Position numbers and translations under genes: made by a program. This document shows, one piece after another, positions 1 through 5,345 of a stretch of 5,482 nucleotides of DNA. Under the pieces are notes generated by a model that ran no database searches, was not told where the DNA came from, and worked only from the letters and a program-made list of their open reading frames with translations. Position 1 is the stretch's first letter. Every line of letters starts with the position of its first letter. Origin of the DNA: Candidatus Methylomirabilota bacterium (GTDB taxonomy: Bacteria > Methylomirabilota > Methylomirabilia > Methylomirabilales > 2-02-FULL-66-22); NCBI GenBank assembly GCA_016209725.1, contig JACQVO010000060.1, forward strand, positions 1 to 5,482, given 5' to 3'.

Positions 1-109
1 CCCGAGATTCCCAAAGTTGGACAGGCCAGAGCTGGCGAGGGTGTGGTGCCCGACGGCGGGTCCGCTGGCCCCCTGTGGACAGGGCAGCGGAGTGCAGGAC
101 GAAAGGCTC
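1..109. other. Gene-free left edge with a short hairpin
   Basis: No convincing coding sequence is visible on either strand; the plus-strand reading frame here continues as the antisense of the two small genes to its right. Downstream of the DUF2283 gene there is a small GC-rich inverted repeat, ccctg/caggg at about 71-75 and 80-84 with a 4-nt loop. It is followed on the minus strand by no T-tract, so it is at best a weak 3' end structure and not a clear terminator. Confidence 0.4.
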
Positions 110-337
110 TCAGGCGGCCGCTGCGGGTCCCCCCAGGGCTATGTCCTCCAGGATGACCTGCTTGAAGGTTGCCGGATCTCCCAGGCGCTTCATCGCGTCG
201 AGGATCTCGATGCCGGCGAGGCGTCCAGCCGCGTCATAGTCCGCTGCGATACCTTCCGCCAGGTGCTGTGTGGTGACGGCGCATTCTTTGAAACGGATGT
301 AGAGAGCATCCACCTCGCGGTCATAGGTAATTCTCAT
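110..337 (-). CDS. DUF2283-like small protein, possible antitoxin partner
   Basis: The 75-residue product matches the layout of the DUF2283 family from memory: an N-terminal MRITYDREVDALYIRF (roughly residues 1-16), then EGIAADYDAAGRLAGIEILDA (about 28-48), where family members typically read 'DYD..G...GIEIL.A'. No membrane segment or signal peptide is present and the protein should be cytoplasmic. The ATG at 337-335 has an excellent GAGGAGG ribosome binding site 7 nt upstream, and that site overlaps the stop codon of the DUF4258-like gene, so the two are probably translationally coupled. DUF2283 proteins often sit next to DUF4258 proteins, and the pair is suspected to be toxin-antitoxin-like; that role is an inference here. 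The alanine-rich C-terminal tail (GGPAAAA) is not part of the usual domain. Family assignment is fairly sure, function unknown. Confidence 0.8.
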   Translation of the reverse strand: MRITYDREVDALYIRFKECAVTTQHLAEGIAADYDAAGRLAGIEILDAMKRLGDPATFKQVILEDIALGGPAAAA

Positions 338-344
338 CGTCGGG

Positions 345-351
345 CCTCCTC
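345..351 (-). promoter_or_regulatory. Ribosome binding site of the DUF2283 gene, overlapping the upstream stop
   Basis: On the minus strand this reads GAGGAGG, 7 nt before the ATG at 337. It shares bases 350-351 with the TGA (352-350) of the preceding gene. A ribosome finishing the first gene therefore stops on the initiation signal of the second, which favours coupled synthesis. Confidence 0.75.
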
Positions 352-613
352 AGAAGTAGTACACGTACACGGTCACGATCACGATTTCCTCAGACTCCTC
401 CGCGAAGATGGGCCGTACCTGCTTGGTTTCATACCAATGGCCGTTCCATTCTGCGCGAAAGGCGTAGTTCTTTCGGCACTCCAGCCGTCCCAGTTCCGCC
501 GGTTGCCACGCCGCCGTACGGATCGCTTCCAGAACTTCCTGCTCGCTCGCGCCGCGAAAGATAAGCTGGCTCTTCGCGTGACCCGATAGGCGAATTCGCT
601 TGGTCGGAGGCAT
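350..613 (-). CDS. DUF4258-like small protein, possible toxin-type component
   Basis: The product is 87 residues from the ATG at 613. It opens with a basic stretch, then HAKSQLIFRGASEQEV (about residues 11-26), which resembles the 'HA..r...RGis..eV..ai' signature I associate with DUF4258. The middle holds a CRKNYAFRAEW segment, and the C-terminus is a hydrophobic beta-rich strand (EEIVIVTVYVYYF), also typical of the family. A TTG at 616 directly precedes the ATG; the ATG is preferred because GGAGG lies 5 nt before it and only 2 nt before the TTG. The gene is followed after 12 bp by the DUF2283-like gene. DUF4258 proteins are small, compact and often paired with DUF2283 or helix-turn-helix partners, so a toxin-antitoxin role is plausible but not shown. 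Candidate active-site residues (His11, Arg18, the Arg/Lys/Tyr cluster) are guesses. Confidence 0.72.
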   Translation of the reverse strand: MPPTKRIRLSGHAKSQLIFRGASEQEVLEAIRTAAWQPAELGRLECRKNYAFRAEWNGHWYETKQVRPIFAEESEEIVIVTVYVYYF

Positions 614-617
614 CAAG

Positions 618-625
618 TCCTCCTA
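618..625 (-). promoter_or_regulatory. Ribosome binding site deciding the DUF4258 start
   Basis: The minus strand reads TAGGAGGA. The GGAGG core ends 5 nt before the ATG at 613 but only 2 nt before the alternative TTG at 616, so the ATG is the better start. Confidence 0.65.
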
Positions 626-676
626 CCCGATCCAAAGCTGGTCAGGTGCCCCCTGGCAGGTTGCCTTGGATTTTGC

Positions 677-961
677 CTAAGATACAGGATATCGGAAGAA
701 TCCGCCAGGCTCAAACAGCGTGGAGCTTGGAGAGGTTATGGCGGTTGAGCAGAGACGGGTCCATTGGGACATCCAGATCCGGTTTCCGCGATACGAAACG
801 TTGCCGCCCTCACTCCGGATCTCGGCGGCGACCCGCTCCAGGGCCGCTTTATCCAGATCCACGAATGCCACCAAGTTCCGCGCCGCTGCCAGGCGCCGCG
901 CGATCGCCCTGCCGATCCCCCGACCGGCACCGGTCACGATGACCACCCGATCGCGTCCCAC
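677..961 (-). pseudogene. Truncated short-chain dehydrogenase/reductase (SDR), N-terminal fragment
   Basis: From the GTG at 961 the first 58 or so residues are a clear SDR Rossmann start. A beta strand RVVIV leads into the glycine motif TGAGRGIG (residues 10-17), and a second strand VAFVDLD ends in Asp35, which usually means NAD(H) rather than NADP(H). An ALERVAAEI helix follows. The GTG start is supported by GGAGAGGAG 7 nt upstream. After about residue 58 (near position 788) the homology stops. The remaining 36 residues are not SDR-like, the frame ends at 677, and no NAG, Ser or YxxxK active-site motif appears downstream in any frame. Normal SDRs are about 250 residues, so some 75% is missing. 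It begins 43 bp after dctM in the same direction, so the intact gene probably belonged to the TRAP operon. Deletion or rearrangement is the likely cause; an assembly junction is the alternative. Confidence 0.75.
686..714 (-). promoter_or_regulatory. Candidate sigma70-type promoter for the small gene pair
   Basis: On the minus strand TTGAGC (714-709) is followed after 17 nt by TATCCT (691-686). Each hexamer matches four of six bases of the TTGACA/TATAAT consensus, and the spacing is ideal. The site lies about 75 nt upstream of the DUF4258-like start and inside the aberrant tail of the broken SDR. In a GC-rich genome such matches are rarer than in an AT-rich one, but a single weak match remains tentative. 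Confidence 0.25.
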
Positions 962-968
962 GGCCGTG

Positions 969-977
969 CTCCTCTCC
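969..977 (-). promoter_or_regulatory. Ribosome binding site deciding the SDR GTG start
   Basis: The minus strand reads GGAGAGGAG, 7 nt before the GTG at 961. It fixes the start of the SDR fragment at that GTG rather than at an upstream ATG (1075) inside dctM, and shows the gene was once properly translated. Confidence 0.65.
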
Positions 978-1004
978 GATGGGAATGCGTCCAGTTCCGC
1001 GAGG

Positions 1005-2291
1005 TCAGTAAAGCCCGAAGAGCTTCGGGATCCACAGGGAAAGAAACGGCAGATAGATGATGAGGAGGAGGGCACCCAGCATGGCCAGGACGAAGGGGAT
1101 CACGGCACGGGAGATTTCCTCCAGGGTGATCTTGGCCAGATTGGCCGCGACGTAGAGATTGACGGCCATGGGCGGCGTCACCTGGCCGATGGCCAGGTTG
1201 ACCGTCATCACCACGCCGAACCAGATGGGGTCCCAGTGAAAGTGGGCCATGACGGGCAGGAAGATCGGCAGAAAGATGTAGTAGATTGACACCGCATCCA
1301 GGAGCATCCCGGCGCTGAAGAGGAGGAGGTTTACCCACAGGATGCTGATCCACGGGCTCTGGCTCAGCGAGATGAGGAGCCGCGCCGCCTTGTCCATGGC
1401 CCCCAGGGTCGATCCGGCCCAGCCGAAGAGCCCGGCGAACGCCACGATGATCATGACCACAGCCGAGGAGAGCGCCGCATCCCGCAGGGTGTCGTAGAGC
1501 ATCCTCCAGGTCAGCGTGCGGTACACCAGACCCCCCACGAAGAGGCCGTAGAACACCGCCACCACCGCCGCCTCGGTTGGTGTAAAGATCCCGCCATAGA
1601 TCCCTCCCAGGATGACGAGGGGCGCCAGGAGCCCCCAGATCGAGTCCCGAAAGGCCTCCCAGATCTCTGTCGCGGTCCCCCACCGCTCGCCAGCGTATCC
1701 CCGGGCCCGCGAGATGAGATAGGCGGGGATCATGAGGGCGAGACCGACCACGAGGCCCGGCAGAATCCCGGCCGCGAACAGGGCCGGGATCGAAGTGGCG
1801 GTGATGGCCCCGTAGAGGATGAACGCGATGCTGGGTGGAATGATAATGGCAATGCTGCCGCCGGTGGCGATGAGGGCCGAGGTGAATCCCTTGTCGTACC
1901 CCCTGGCCACCATGGCCGGAATCAGGACAGCCCCTAGGGCCGCCGTGTCCGCAGGCCCGGATCCGGAGATGCCTGCGAAGAAGACGCAGACAACGACCGC
2001 CACGAGGGCCAGCCCGCCGGTCGTCGGCCCGATAAGGAGGTTGGCCAGGCGAACGAGGCGGTGGGAGATGCCGACTCGATCCAGGATCAGGCCTGCCAGG
2101 ATGAAGAATGGGATGGCCAGGAGCTGGAACTTGGCGATGTTCCCGTAGACGTTTGCGGACAGGATCTGGATGCCGAGCTGAAAATACCAAAGGAAGACCG
2201 CACCGCTCACCCCGACCGCAATGCTCACGGGAACGCCGAGGCCCAGCAGGATCAGGAATGTGACGAAGAGCCAGACGCTGGGGTCGCTCAT
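1005..2291 (-). CDS. TRAP transporter large permease subunit (DctM family)
   Basis: This 428-residue integral membrane protein is the ion-coupled translocating subunit of a tripartite ATP-independent periplasmic transporter, normally about 12 membrane helices. Hydrophobic segments run throughout, beginning at residues 6-35. Family signatures are clear: FAGISGSGPADTAALG (about 105-120), GGSIAIIIPPS (about 144-154), LFAAGILPG (about 171-179), and near the C-terminus a QVTPPMAVNLYVA stretch (about 370-382), equivalent to the 'TPP.g.nlf' motif. The length is standard. The ATG at 2291 is chosen because MSDPSVWLFV starts the first helix as in homologues; an in-frame ATG at 2387 would add a non-homologous polar extension. 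The start overlaps the dctQ stop as ATGA (4 bp) and lacks a strong ribosome binding site of its own, so it is probably translated by coupling. Substrate cannot be read from this subunit. Confidence 0.95.
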   Translation of the reverse strand: MSDPSVWLFVTFLILLGLGVPVSIAVGVSGAVFLWYFQLGIQILSANVYGNIAKFQLLAIPFFILAGLILDRVGISHRLVRLANLLIGPTTGGLALVAVVVCVFFAGISGSGPADTAALGAVLIPAMVARGYDKGFTSALIATGGSIAIIIPPSIAFILYGAITATSIPALFAAGILPGLVVGLALMIPAYLISRARGYAGERWGTATEIWEAFRDSIWGLLAPLVILGGIYGGIFTPTEAAVVAVFYGLFVGGLVYRTLTWRMLYDTLRDAALSSAVVMIIVAFAGLFGWAGSTLGAMDKAARLLISLSQSPWISILWVNLLLFSAGMLLDAVSIYYIFLPIFLPVMAHFHWDPIWFGVVMTVNLAIGQVTPPMAVNLYVAANLAKITLEEISRAVIPFVLAMLGALLLIIYLPFLSLWIPKLFGLY

Positions 2292-2761
2292 GAAGGCCCG
2301 ACCCTGCGGAGGGCGCGGCGGGTCGCCTGAACGATCCGGGCCACGATGAGGATGGACCCCAGGGGCAGCCCCAGCGTGTACCACCACTGCGGGATGGCCA
2401 GGGCCTCCGAGGTGGTCGCCACGGCGACCTCATCCTGGATCTGCCGGACGCTGAACCAGAGGAGCGCCAGGAACAGGCCGCAGGCCAGCACGGCGCTCCC
2501 CGCGCGGAGCCAGCGCTGGACCGGACGGGGAAGCCGGTTGACCAGGAAGATAAGGCCCAGGTGGATCCCCCGCTTGAACCCCGCCGCCGTGCCGAGCATC
2601 GTGAGATATACGAGGAGGCTCACCTCGATCTCCTCGCTGAAGGCGAGGGAAAAATTGGTGAAGTAGCGGGCCAGGATGTTGACAAAGGCGAGCGTCGCCA
2701 TGAAGAGGAGCAGCCCGGCACAGACGGCCTCCTCGAAGTTGTCATTCAGCCAACGCCACAT
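2288..2761 (-). CDS. TRAP transporter small permease subunit (DctQ family)
   Basis: The 157-residue product has four predicted membrane helices (about residues 11-32, 45-62, 86-105 and 126-145), the standard DctQ arrangement. Recognisable family features are NILARYF (28-34), the acidic pair in FSEEIEV (41-47), the FKRGIHLGL loop (62-70) and the ALAIPQWWYTLGLPLGS stretch (120-136). DctQ forms a membrane complex with DctM and interacts with the binding protein. The ATG at 2761 has AAGGAG 6 nt upstream. It overlaps dctM by 4 bp, but is separated from dctP by 284 bp containing a terminator and a repeat element, which is more than usual for a TRAP operon. No promoter of its own is obvious in that gap. 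Confidence 0.93.
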   Translation of the reverse strand: MWRWLNDNFEEAVCAGLLLFMATLAFVNILARYFTNFSLAFSEEIEVSLLVYLTMLGTAAGFKRGIHLGLIFLVNRLPRPVQRWLRAGSAVLACGLFLALLWFSVRQIQDEVAVATTSEALAIPQWWYTLGLPLGSILIVARIVQATRRALRRVGPS

Positions 2762-2794
2762 GGCTCTCTCCTTGGACCCATCGCCGAATCACAA

Positions 2795-2993
2795 ATGGCG
2801 TATGGCTCATGGCGTATGGTCTGGGTTAAACCCAATGCTGTTCAATTCGGCCGTCCCCCAGGCGAAATCCCCCCTCGCCCCCCTTTCGCAAAGGGGGGGA
2901 CGGGGGGATTTGCTCGAAGGTCGGAGTCATGTCGCACCTTAAGTGAACCGTATTAGGGTTAAACCATATGCCATACGCGATAGGCCATACGCG
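2795..2993. repeat. Composite inverted-repeat element between dctP and dctQ
   Basis: Two imperfect arms face each other. The left arm (2795-2833) holds ATGGCGTATGG at 2795-2805 and again at 2809-2819, then GGGTTAAACCC at 2823-2833. The right arm (2956-2993) holds GGGTTAAACC at 2956-2965, then GCCATACGCG at 2970-2979 and 2984-2993, the reverse complement of the left units. Units repeat with a 14-bp period in both arms. A separate C/G palindrome occupies the middle (2865-2911). It has no coding content and looks like a non-autonomous, MITE-like or REP-like dispersed element. The outer right edge abuts the T-tract of the terminator after dctP. Confidence 0.7.
2865..2911. repeat. C-run/G-run palindrome (AAATCCCCCC...GGGGGGATTT type)
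   Basis: Arms of 22 nt at 2865-2886 and 2890-2911 flank a 3-nt loop (cgc). They match at 19 of 22 positions, with each arm containing two C runs (six or seven bases) ending in CCTTT next to the loop. Palindromes of this form are widely scattered in intergenic regions of many environmental bacteria; translated by chance they give peptides such as 'PPSPPLRKGG'. In RNA it would fold into a very stable hairpin in the leader of dctQ. No A/T tract follows it on the minus strand. Confidence 0.8.
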
Positions 2994-3035
2994 AAAAAGG
3001 CTAGGGCCCCGACAGACACACAACCGCCGGGGCCC
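2994..3035 (-). terminator. Probable rho-independent terminator after dctP
   Basis: On the minus strand, starting 10 nt after the dctP TAG, an 8-bp perfect GC stem (CGGGGCCC at 3028-3035 paired with GGGCCCCG at 3004-3011, plus-strand readings) encloses a 16-nt loop. It is followed after TAGCC by TTTTT (2998-2994). The short T-tract and 5-nt offset suggest partial termination. This would leave the binding protein more abundant than the downstream DctQM membrane subunits. Confidence 0.65.
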
Positions 3036-3045
3036 CTCTTCCAAC

Positions 3046-4089
3046 CTACCGTTTGCCCGCCTTGGCGATCTTGGCGATCTCGCGCTCGGCGTCGGCGATG
3101 AGGTCGGGACCGATATCCTGGCCCCACTTGGTGTAGACCCCCAGGGTCTTCTGTTTGAATGCCTCGAGTTCCTTGGGGGTCAGGCTGACGACCGTCATGC
3201 CGTTCTTCGCCAGGTTGTCAACGGCGGCGGTGCTGCCCTGCAGGCCCTCGCGGGCCCCCTTCTTCTGCCAGGCGCAAGTCTCCTCCCCCGCCTTTCGCAG
3301 CAAGGCCTGATCGGAGGCGTCGAAGCTGTCCCAGGTCGTCTTGCTGACCCCAAGGATCAGGGGGTCGATGGCGTACTTCCAGAGCGTGATGTGCTTCTGG
3401 GTCTGCCAGAGCTTGTAGGGCATGATGACCGAGACGATCGGGTTCTCTTGCCCGTCCACCGTCCCCTGCTGGAAGGCCGTCTGGGCCTCGGCCCAGTTCA
3501 TGGAGACCGGGTTGGCGCCCACGGCTTTGAAGATGTCGATGAAGATGGGCGATCCGACCACCCGGAGCTTGAGCCCCTCCATGTCGCCCGGCTTCTGAAT
3601 GGGCCGTTTGCTGTTGGTCACCTCGCGGAAGCCGTTCTCTCCCCAGCACAGGGGGATCACCCCCTTCTCCTCCACGATCTTGAAAATCCGCTTGCCGGCC
3701 GAGCCGTTCTCCACCGCATCCAGGGCGTCGTAGCCGGGGAAGAAGAACGGCAGGGAGAAGAGATTCAACTCTTTGACCTGCGGGGACCAATTGATGGTGG
3801 ACCCCCAGGCGAAATCCGCCACCCCCTGGCGCAGAAGGAGGAACTCGTTTGTCTGCCGCCCCGCGAAAAGCTGGCCGGCGAAGTAATTCTTGATGTTGAT
3901 CTTGCCGCCGGATCGTTCCTTGACCAGATCGGCAAACCGGGCTGCGGCCTCGCCCCAGGGACCGGTCGGCCCCACGACCAGGCTGGTCTTGTACTCGGGC
4001 TTGTAGGTGGCGGCCTCGCCCGCCCATGGCAAGGTCCAGGCCAGGGCCAAGGCGCCCAGGACGCTCAGGATAATACCGTGCCTGCGCAT
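3046..4089 (-). CDS. TRAP transporter substrate-binding protein (DctP family)
   Basis: The 347-residue product begins with a Sec-type signal peptide: MRR, a hydrophobic core to about residue 22, and probable cleavage after AGEAA (residue 27). It is the periplasmic receptor that captures ligand and hands it to DctQM. DctP signatures include GFREVTNSKRPI (153-164), GLKLRVVGSPIF (172-183) with Arg176 at the position that normally forms the salt bridge to a carboxylate ligand, and an EAQTAFQQGTVDGQENP stretch (201-217). Keeping Arg176 suggests an organic-acid substrate. The ATG at 4089 has GGAGG 6 nt upstream within a purine-rich leader. It lies 71 bp after E1 beta in the same direction, with a GC hairpin between them, and precedes dctQM across a terminator. 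Given the neighbours, the ligand may be a 2-oxoacid or related carboxylate (inference). Confidence 0.95.
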   Translation of the reverse strand: MRRHGIILSVLGALALAWTLPWAGEAATYKPEYKTSLVVGPTGPWGEAAARFADLVKERSGGKINIKNYFAGQLFAGRQTNEFLLLRQGVADFAWGSTINWSPQVKELNLFSLPFFFPGYDALDAVENGSAGKRIFKIVEEKGVIPLCWGENGFREVTNSKRPIQKPGDMEGLKLRVVGSPIFIDIFKAVGANPVSMNWAEAQTAFQQGTVDGQENPIVSVIMPYKLWQTQKHITLWKYAIDPLILGVSKTTWDSFDASDQALLRKAGEETCAWQKKGAREGLQGSTAAVDNLAKNGMTVVSLTPKELEAFKQKTLGVYTKWGQDIGPDLIADAEREIAKIAKAGKR

Positions 4090-4131
4090 TTCCTTCCTCC
4101 TCTCCTACCGGATGCAGTGTCCCTTGCTCAT

Positions 4132-4157
4132 GCCCCGGCCGTTGATGCGGCCTGGGC
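4132..4157 (-). other. GC-rich hairpin between E1 beta and dctP
   Basis: Arms at 4132-4141 and 4148-4157 pair over ten positions with one mismatch (4136/4153) around a 6-nt loop. The hairpin starts just after the E1 beta stop codon and is not followed by a T-tract on the minus strand. It could stop exonucleases, mark a processing site or attenuate read-through, any of which would uncouple dctP levels from the dehydrogenase. The role is inferred. Confidence 0.5.
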
Positions 4158-4160
4158 GGT

Positions 4161-5129
4161 TCAAAGAATCCGCCGGACCGCGGCTTCCACGTCTGCCGCA
4201 TTCGGGATGACGAACTCCTCCATGGGCGGGCTGAAGGGAATGGGGACGTCCTTGGCGGCCACGCGCTGAATGGGTGCATCCAGCCCGTCAAAGAGTTCCT
4301 CCGCCAGCCAGGCCGCGATCTGCGCGCCGAAGGCACCCGTCTTGGCCGCTTCCTCCACGATGACAACCCGGTTGGTCTTCCGGACCGAGGCGAAGACCGT
4401 CGCCTTGTCGAAGGGCGCGAGGCAGCGGGGGTCCACCACCTCGACCTCGATCCCCTCCTGGCCGAGCCGGTCCGCGGCGTCCAGCGCAAGCTGAACCATG
4501 CAGCCTGTTGCGACCACCGTCACGTCCGAGCCCTCGCGTTTCACGTCCGCCGTGCCCAGGGGGATGAGCACCTCCTCCTCCGGCACCTCGCCCGACATCT
4601 TGTACAGGCGCTTGTGCTCGAAGAACAGCACCGGGTCCAGGCCCCGAATGCAGGTCTTGAGCAGCCCCTTGGCATCGGCCGGGGTCGAAGGAAAAACGAC
4701 ACGCAGGCCCGGTGTGTGGACGAACCACGACTCCAGCGACTGGGAGTGATGGGCGGCAGCTCCCTTCACGCTCCCCGTCGGCATCCGGAGCGTGAGCGGC
4801 ACGTCCATCTGGCCGCCGAACATGTAGCGGACCTTGGCAATCTGGTTCACCACCTCGTCCATGGCACAGGTCACGAAGTCGGCGAAGTGCATATCCGCGA
4901 CGGGGCGCATCCCGGTGATGGCCGCCCCCAGCGAGGCCCCGATGATCGCCGCCTCTGAAATCGGGGTGTCCAGGACGCGGTCCTCGCCAAACTGTTCCAC
5001 CAGACCCTTGGTCACACCGAAGGGGACACCGGCCCGCAGATCCTCGCCGATGACGAAGACGCGCGGGTCCCGGGTCATCTCTTCAATCAACGCTTCGCGA
5101 AGGGCTTCCGCCATCGTGAGCTTGCGCAT
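4161..5129 (-). CDS. 2-oxoacid/acetoin dehydrogenase E1 component, beta subunit
   Basis: The 322-residue product is a full-length E1 beta of the alpha2beta2 type (pyruvate, branched-chain 2-oxoacid and acetoin dehydrogenase complexes). With E1 alpha it performs thiamine-diphosphate-dependent decarboxylation or cleavage and passes the acyl group to E2 lipoyl domains in the cytoplasm. The N-terminal transketolase pyrimidine-binding domain (about 1-180) contains VIGEDLR (26-32), LDTPISEAAIIG (53-64) with the thiamine-activating glutamate at Glu59, and HHSQSLE (127-133). The C-terminal transketolase domain (about 195-315) includes the DVTVVATG, EVVDPRCLAPFD and VVIVEEA stretches. The ATG at 5129 is chosen over an adjoining TTG at 5132: AGGG lies 7 nt before the ATG, a modest site. 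Acetoin-type (AcoB) and pyruvate-type subunits cannot be told apart confidently here, so no symbol is given. E1 alpha lies 209 bp upstream and the TRAP genes follow. Confidence 0.93.
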   Translation of the reverse strand: MRKLTMAEALREALIEEMTRDPRVFVIGEDLRAGVPFGVTKGLVEQFGEDRVLDTPISEAAIIGASLGAAITGMRPVADMHFADFVTCAMDEVVNQIAKVRYMFGGQMDVPLTLRMPTGSVKGAAAHHSQSLESWFVHTPGLRVVFPSTPADAKGLLKTCIRGLDPVLFFEHKRLYKMSGEVPEEEVLIPLGTADVKREGSDVTVVATGCMVQLALDAADRLGQEGIEVEVVDPRCLAPFDKATVFASVRKTNRVVIVEEAAKTGAFGAQIAAWLAEELFDGLDAPIQRVAAKDVPIPFSPPMEEFVIPNAADVEAAVRRIL

Positions 5130-5148
5130 CAAAGGACCCTAACTTATC

Positions 5149-5175
5149 CGCAGATTACGCAGATTACGCAGATTT
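5149..5175. repeat. 9-bp tandem repeat, three units
   Basis: Units CGCAGATTA (5149-5157), CGCAGATTA (5158-5166) and CGCAGATTT (5167-5175) lie 20 bp upstream of the E1 beta start. Short 'ATCCGCAGATTACGCAGATT'-like tracts recur between genes in many bacterial genomes. This one lies in the E1 beta mRNA leader just upstream of its ribosome binding site. Confidence 0.75.
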
Positions 5176-5193
5176 CGTACAGACTCTGCTGCC

Positions 5194-5263
5194 TTCCGCC
5201 TTCAACCTTCGACATTCATCATTCGATATTCGACATTCAGCGTTCGGGCTTCCGGATTCTGAC
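5194..5263. repeat. Degenerate heptamer array, ten TTCNNNN units
   Basis: Starting at 5194, a TTC occurs exactly every 7 bp for ten consecutive units, for example TTCGACA at 5208 and 5229, TTCATCA at 5215 and TTCGATA at 5222. The exact 11-mer TTCGACATTCA occurs twice, 21 bp apart. The period of 7 is not coding-compatible, and no gene covers it. On the minus strand units read NNNNGAA, as in TGTCGAA and TATCGAA. Confidence 0.75.
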
Positions 5264-5310
5264 ACCTGCCTCCCCCACCCTTCCCCTCCCCCCGGCACCT
5301 CTGCTCCCCT

Positions 5311-5345
5311 TCACGCCTCACGCCTCACGCCTCACGTTTCACGTA
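5311..5345. repeat. Heptamer tandem array TCACGCC, five units
   Basis: Units are TCACGCC at 5311, 5318 and 5325, then TCACGTT at 5332 and TCACGTA at 5339. The last unit overlaps the 3' end of the E1 alpha gene and provides its TGA stop codon. The stretch between the two heptamer arrays (5264-5310) is pyrimidine-rich (C/T runs) and has no gene. Confidence 0.85.

Noticed and set aside
71..84. Terminator after the DUF2283 gene
   Set aside because: The stem is only about 5 bp with no T-tract on the minus strand.
17..589. Plus-strand frame of 190 codons opposite the two small genes
   Set aside because: No domain or convincing ribosome binding site; the minus-strand DUF2283 and DUF4258 frames match families and have strong start signals.
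2292..2387. Upstream ATG for dctM at 2387
   Set aside because: The added 32 residues are polar, non-homologous and read through dctQ; the ATG at 2291 starts directly before the first membrane helix and forms a normal ATGA overlap.
934..2433. Long minus-strand frame of 499 codons overlapping dctM and dctQ
   Set aside because: Its arginine-, glycine- and proline-rich, low-complexity product is the typical out-of-frame shadow of GC-rich membrane protein genes; the DctM and DctQ frames explain the region.
2826..3044. Small frames whose products contain PPSPPLRKGG-like peptides
   Set aside because: They are chance translations of the C-run/G-run palindrome, not genes.
2968..4269. Long plus-strand open frame of 433 codons
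   Set aside because: It is the antisense of dctP and the end of E1 beta. The product has no recognisable domain, and the minus-strand proteins have clear family signatures; high GC content makes long antisense frames common.
5194..5345. Possible CRISPR array
   Set aside because: Units are 7 bp with no spacers of 25-40 bp, and no cas gene is present; these are short tandem repeats.
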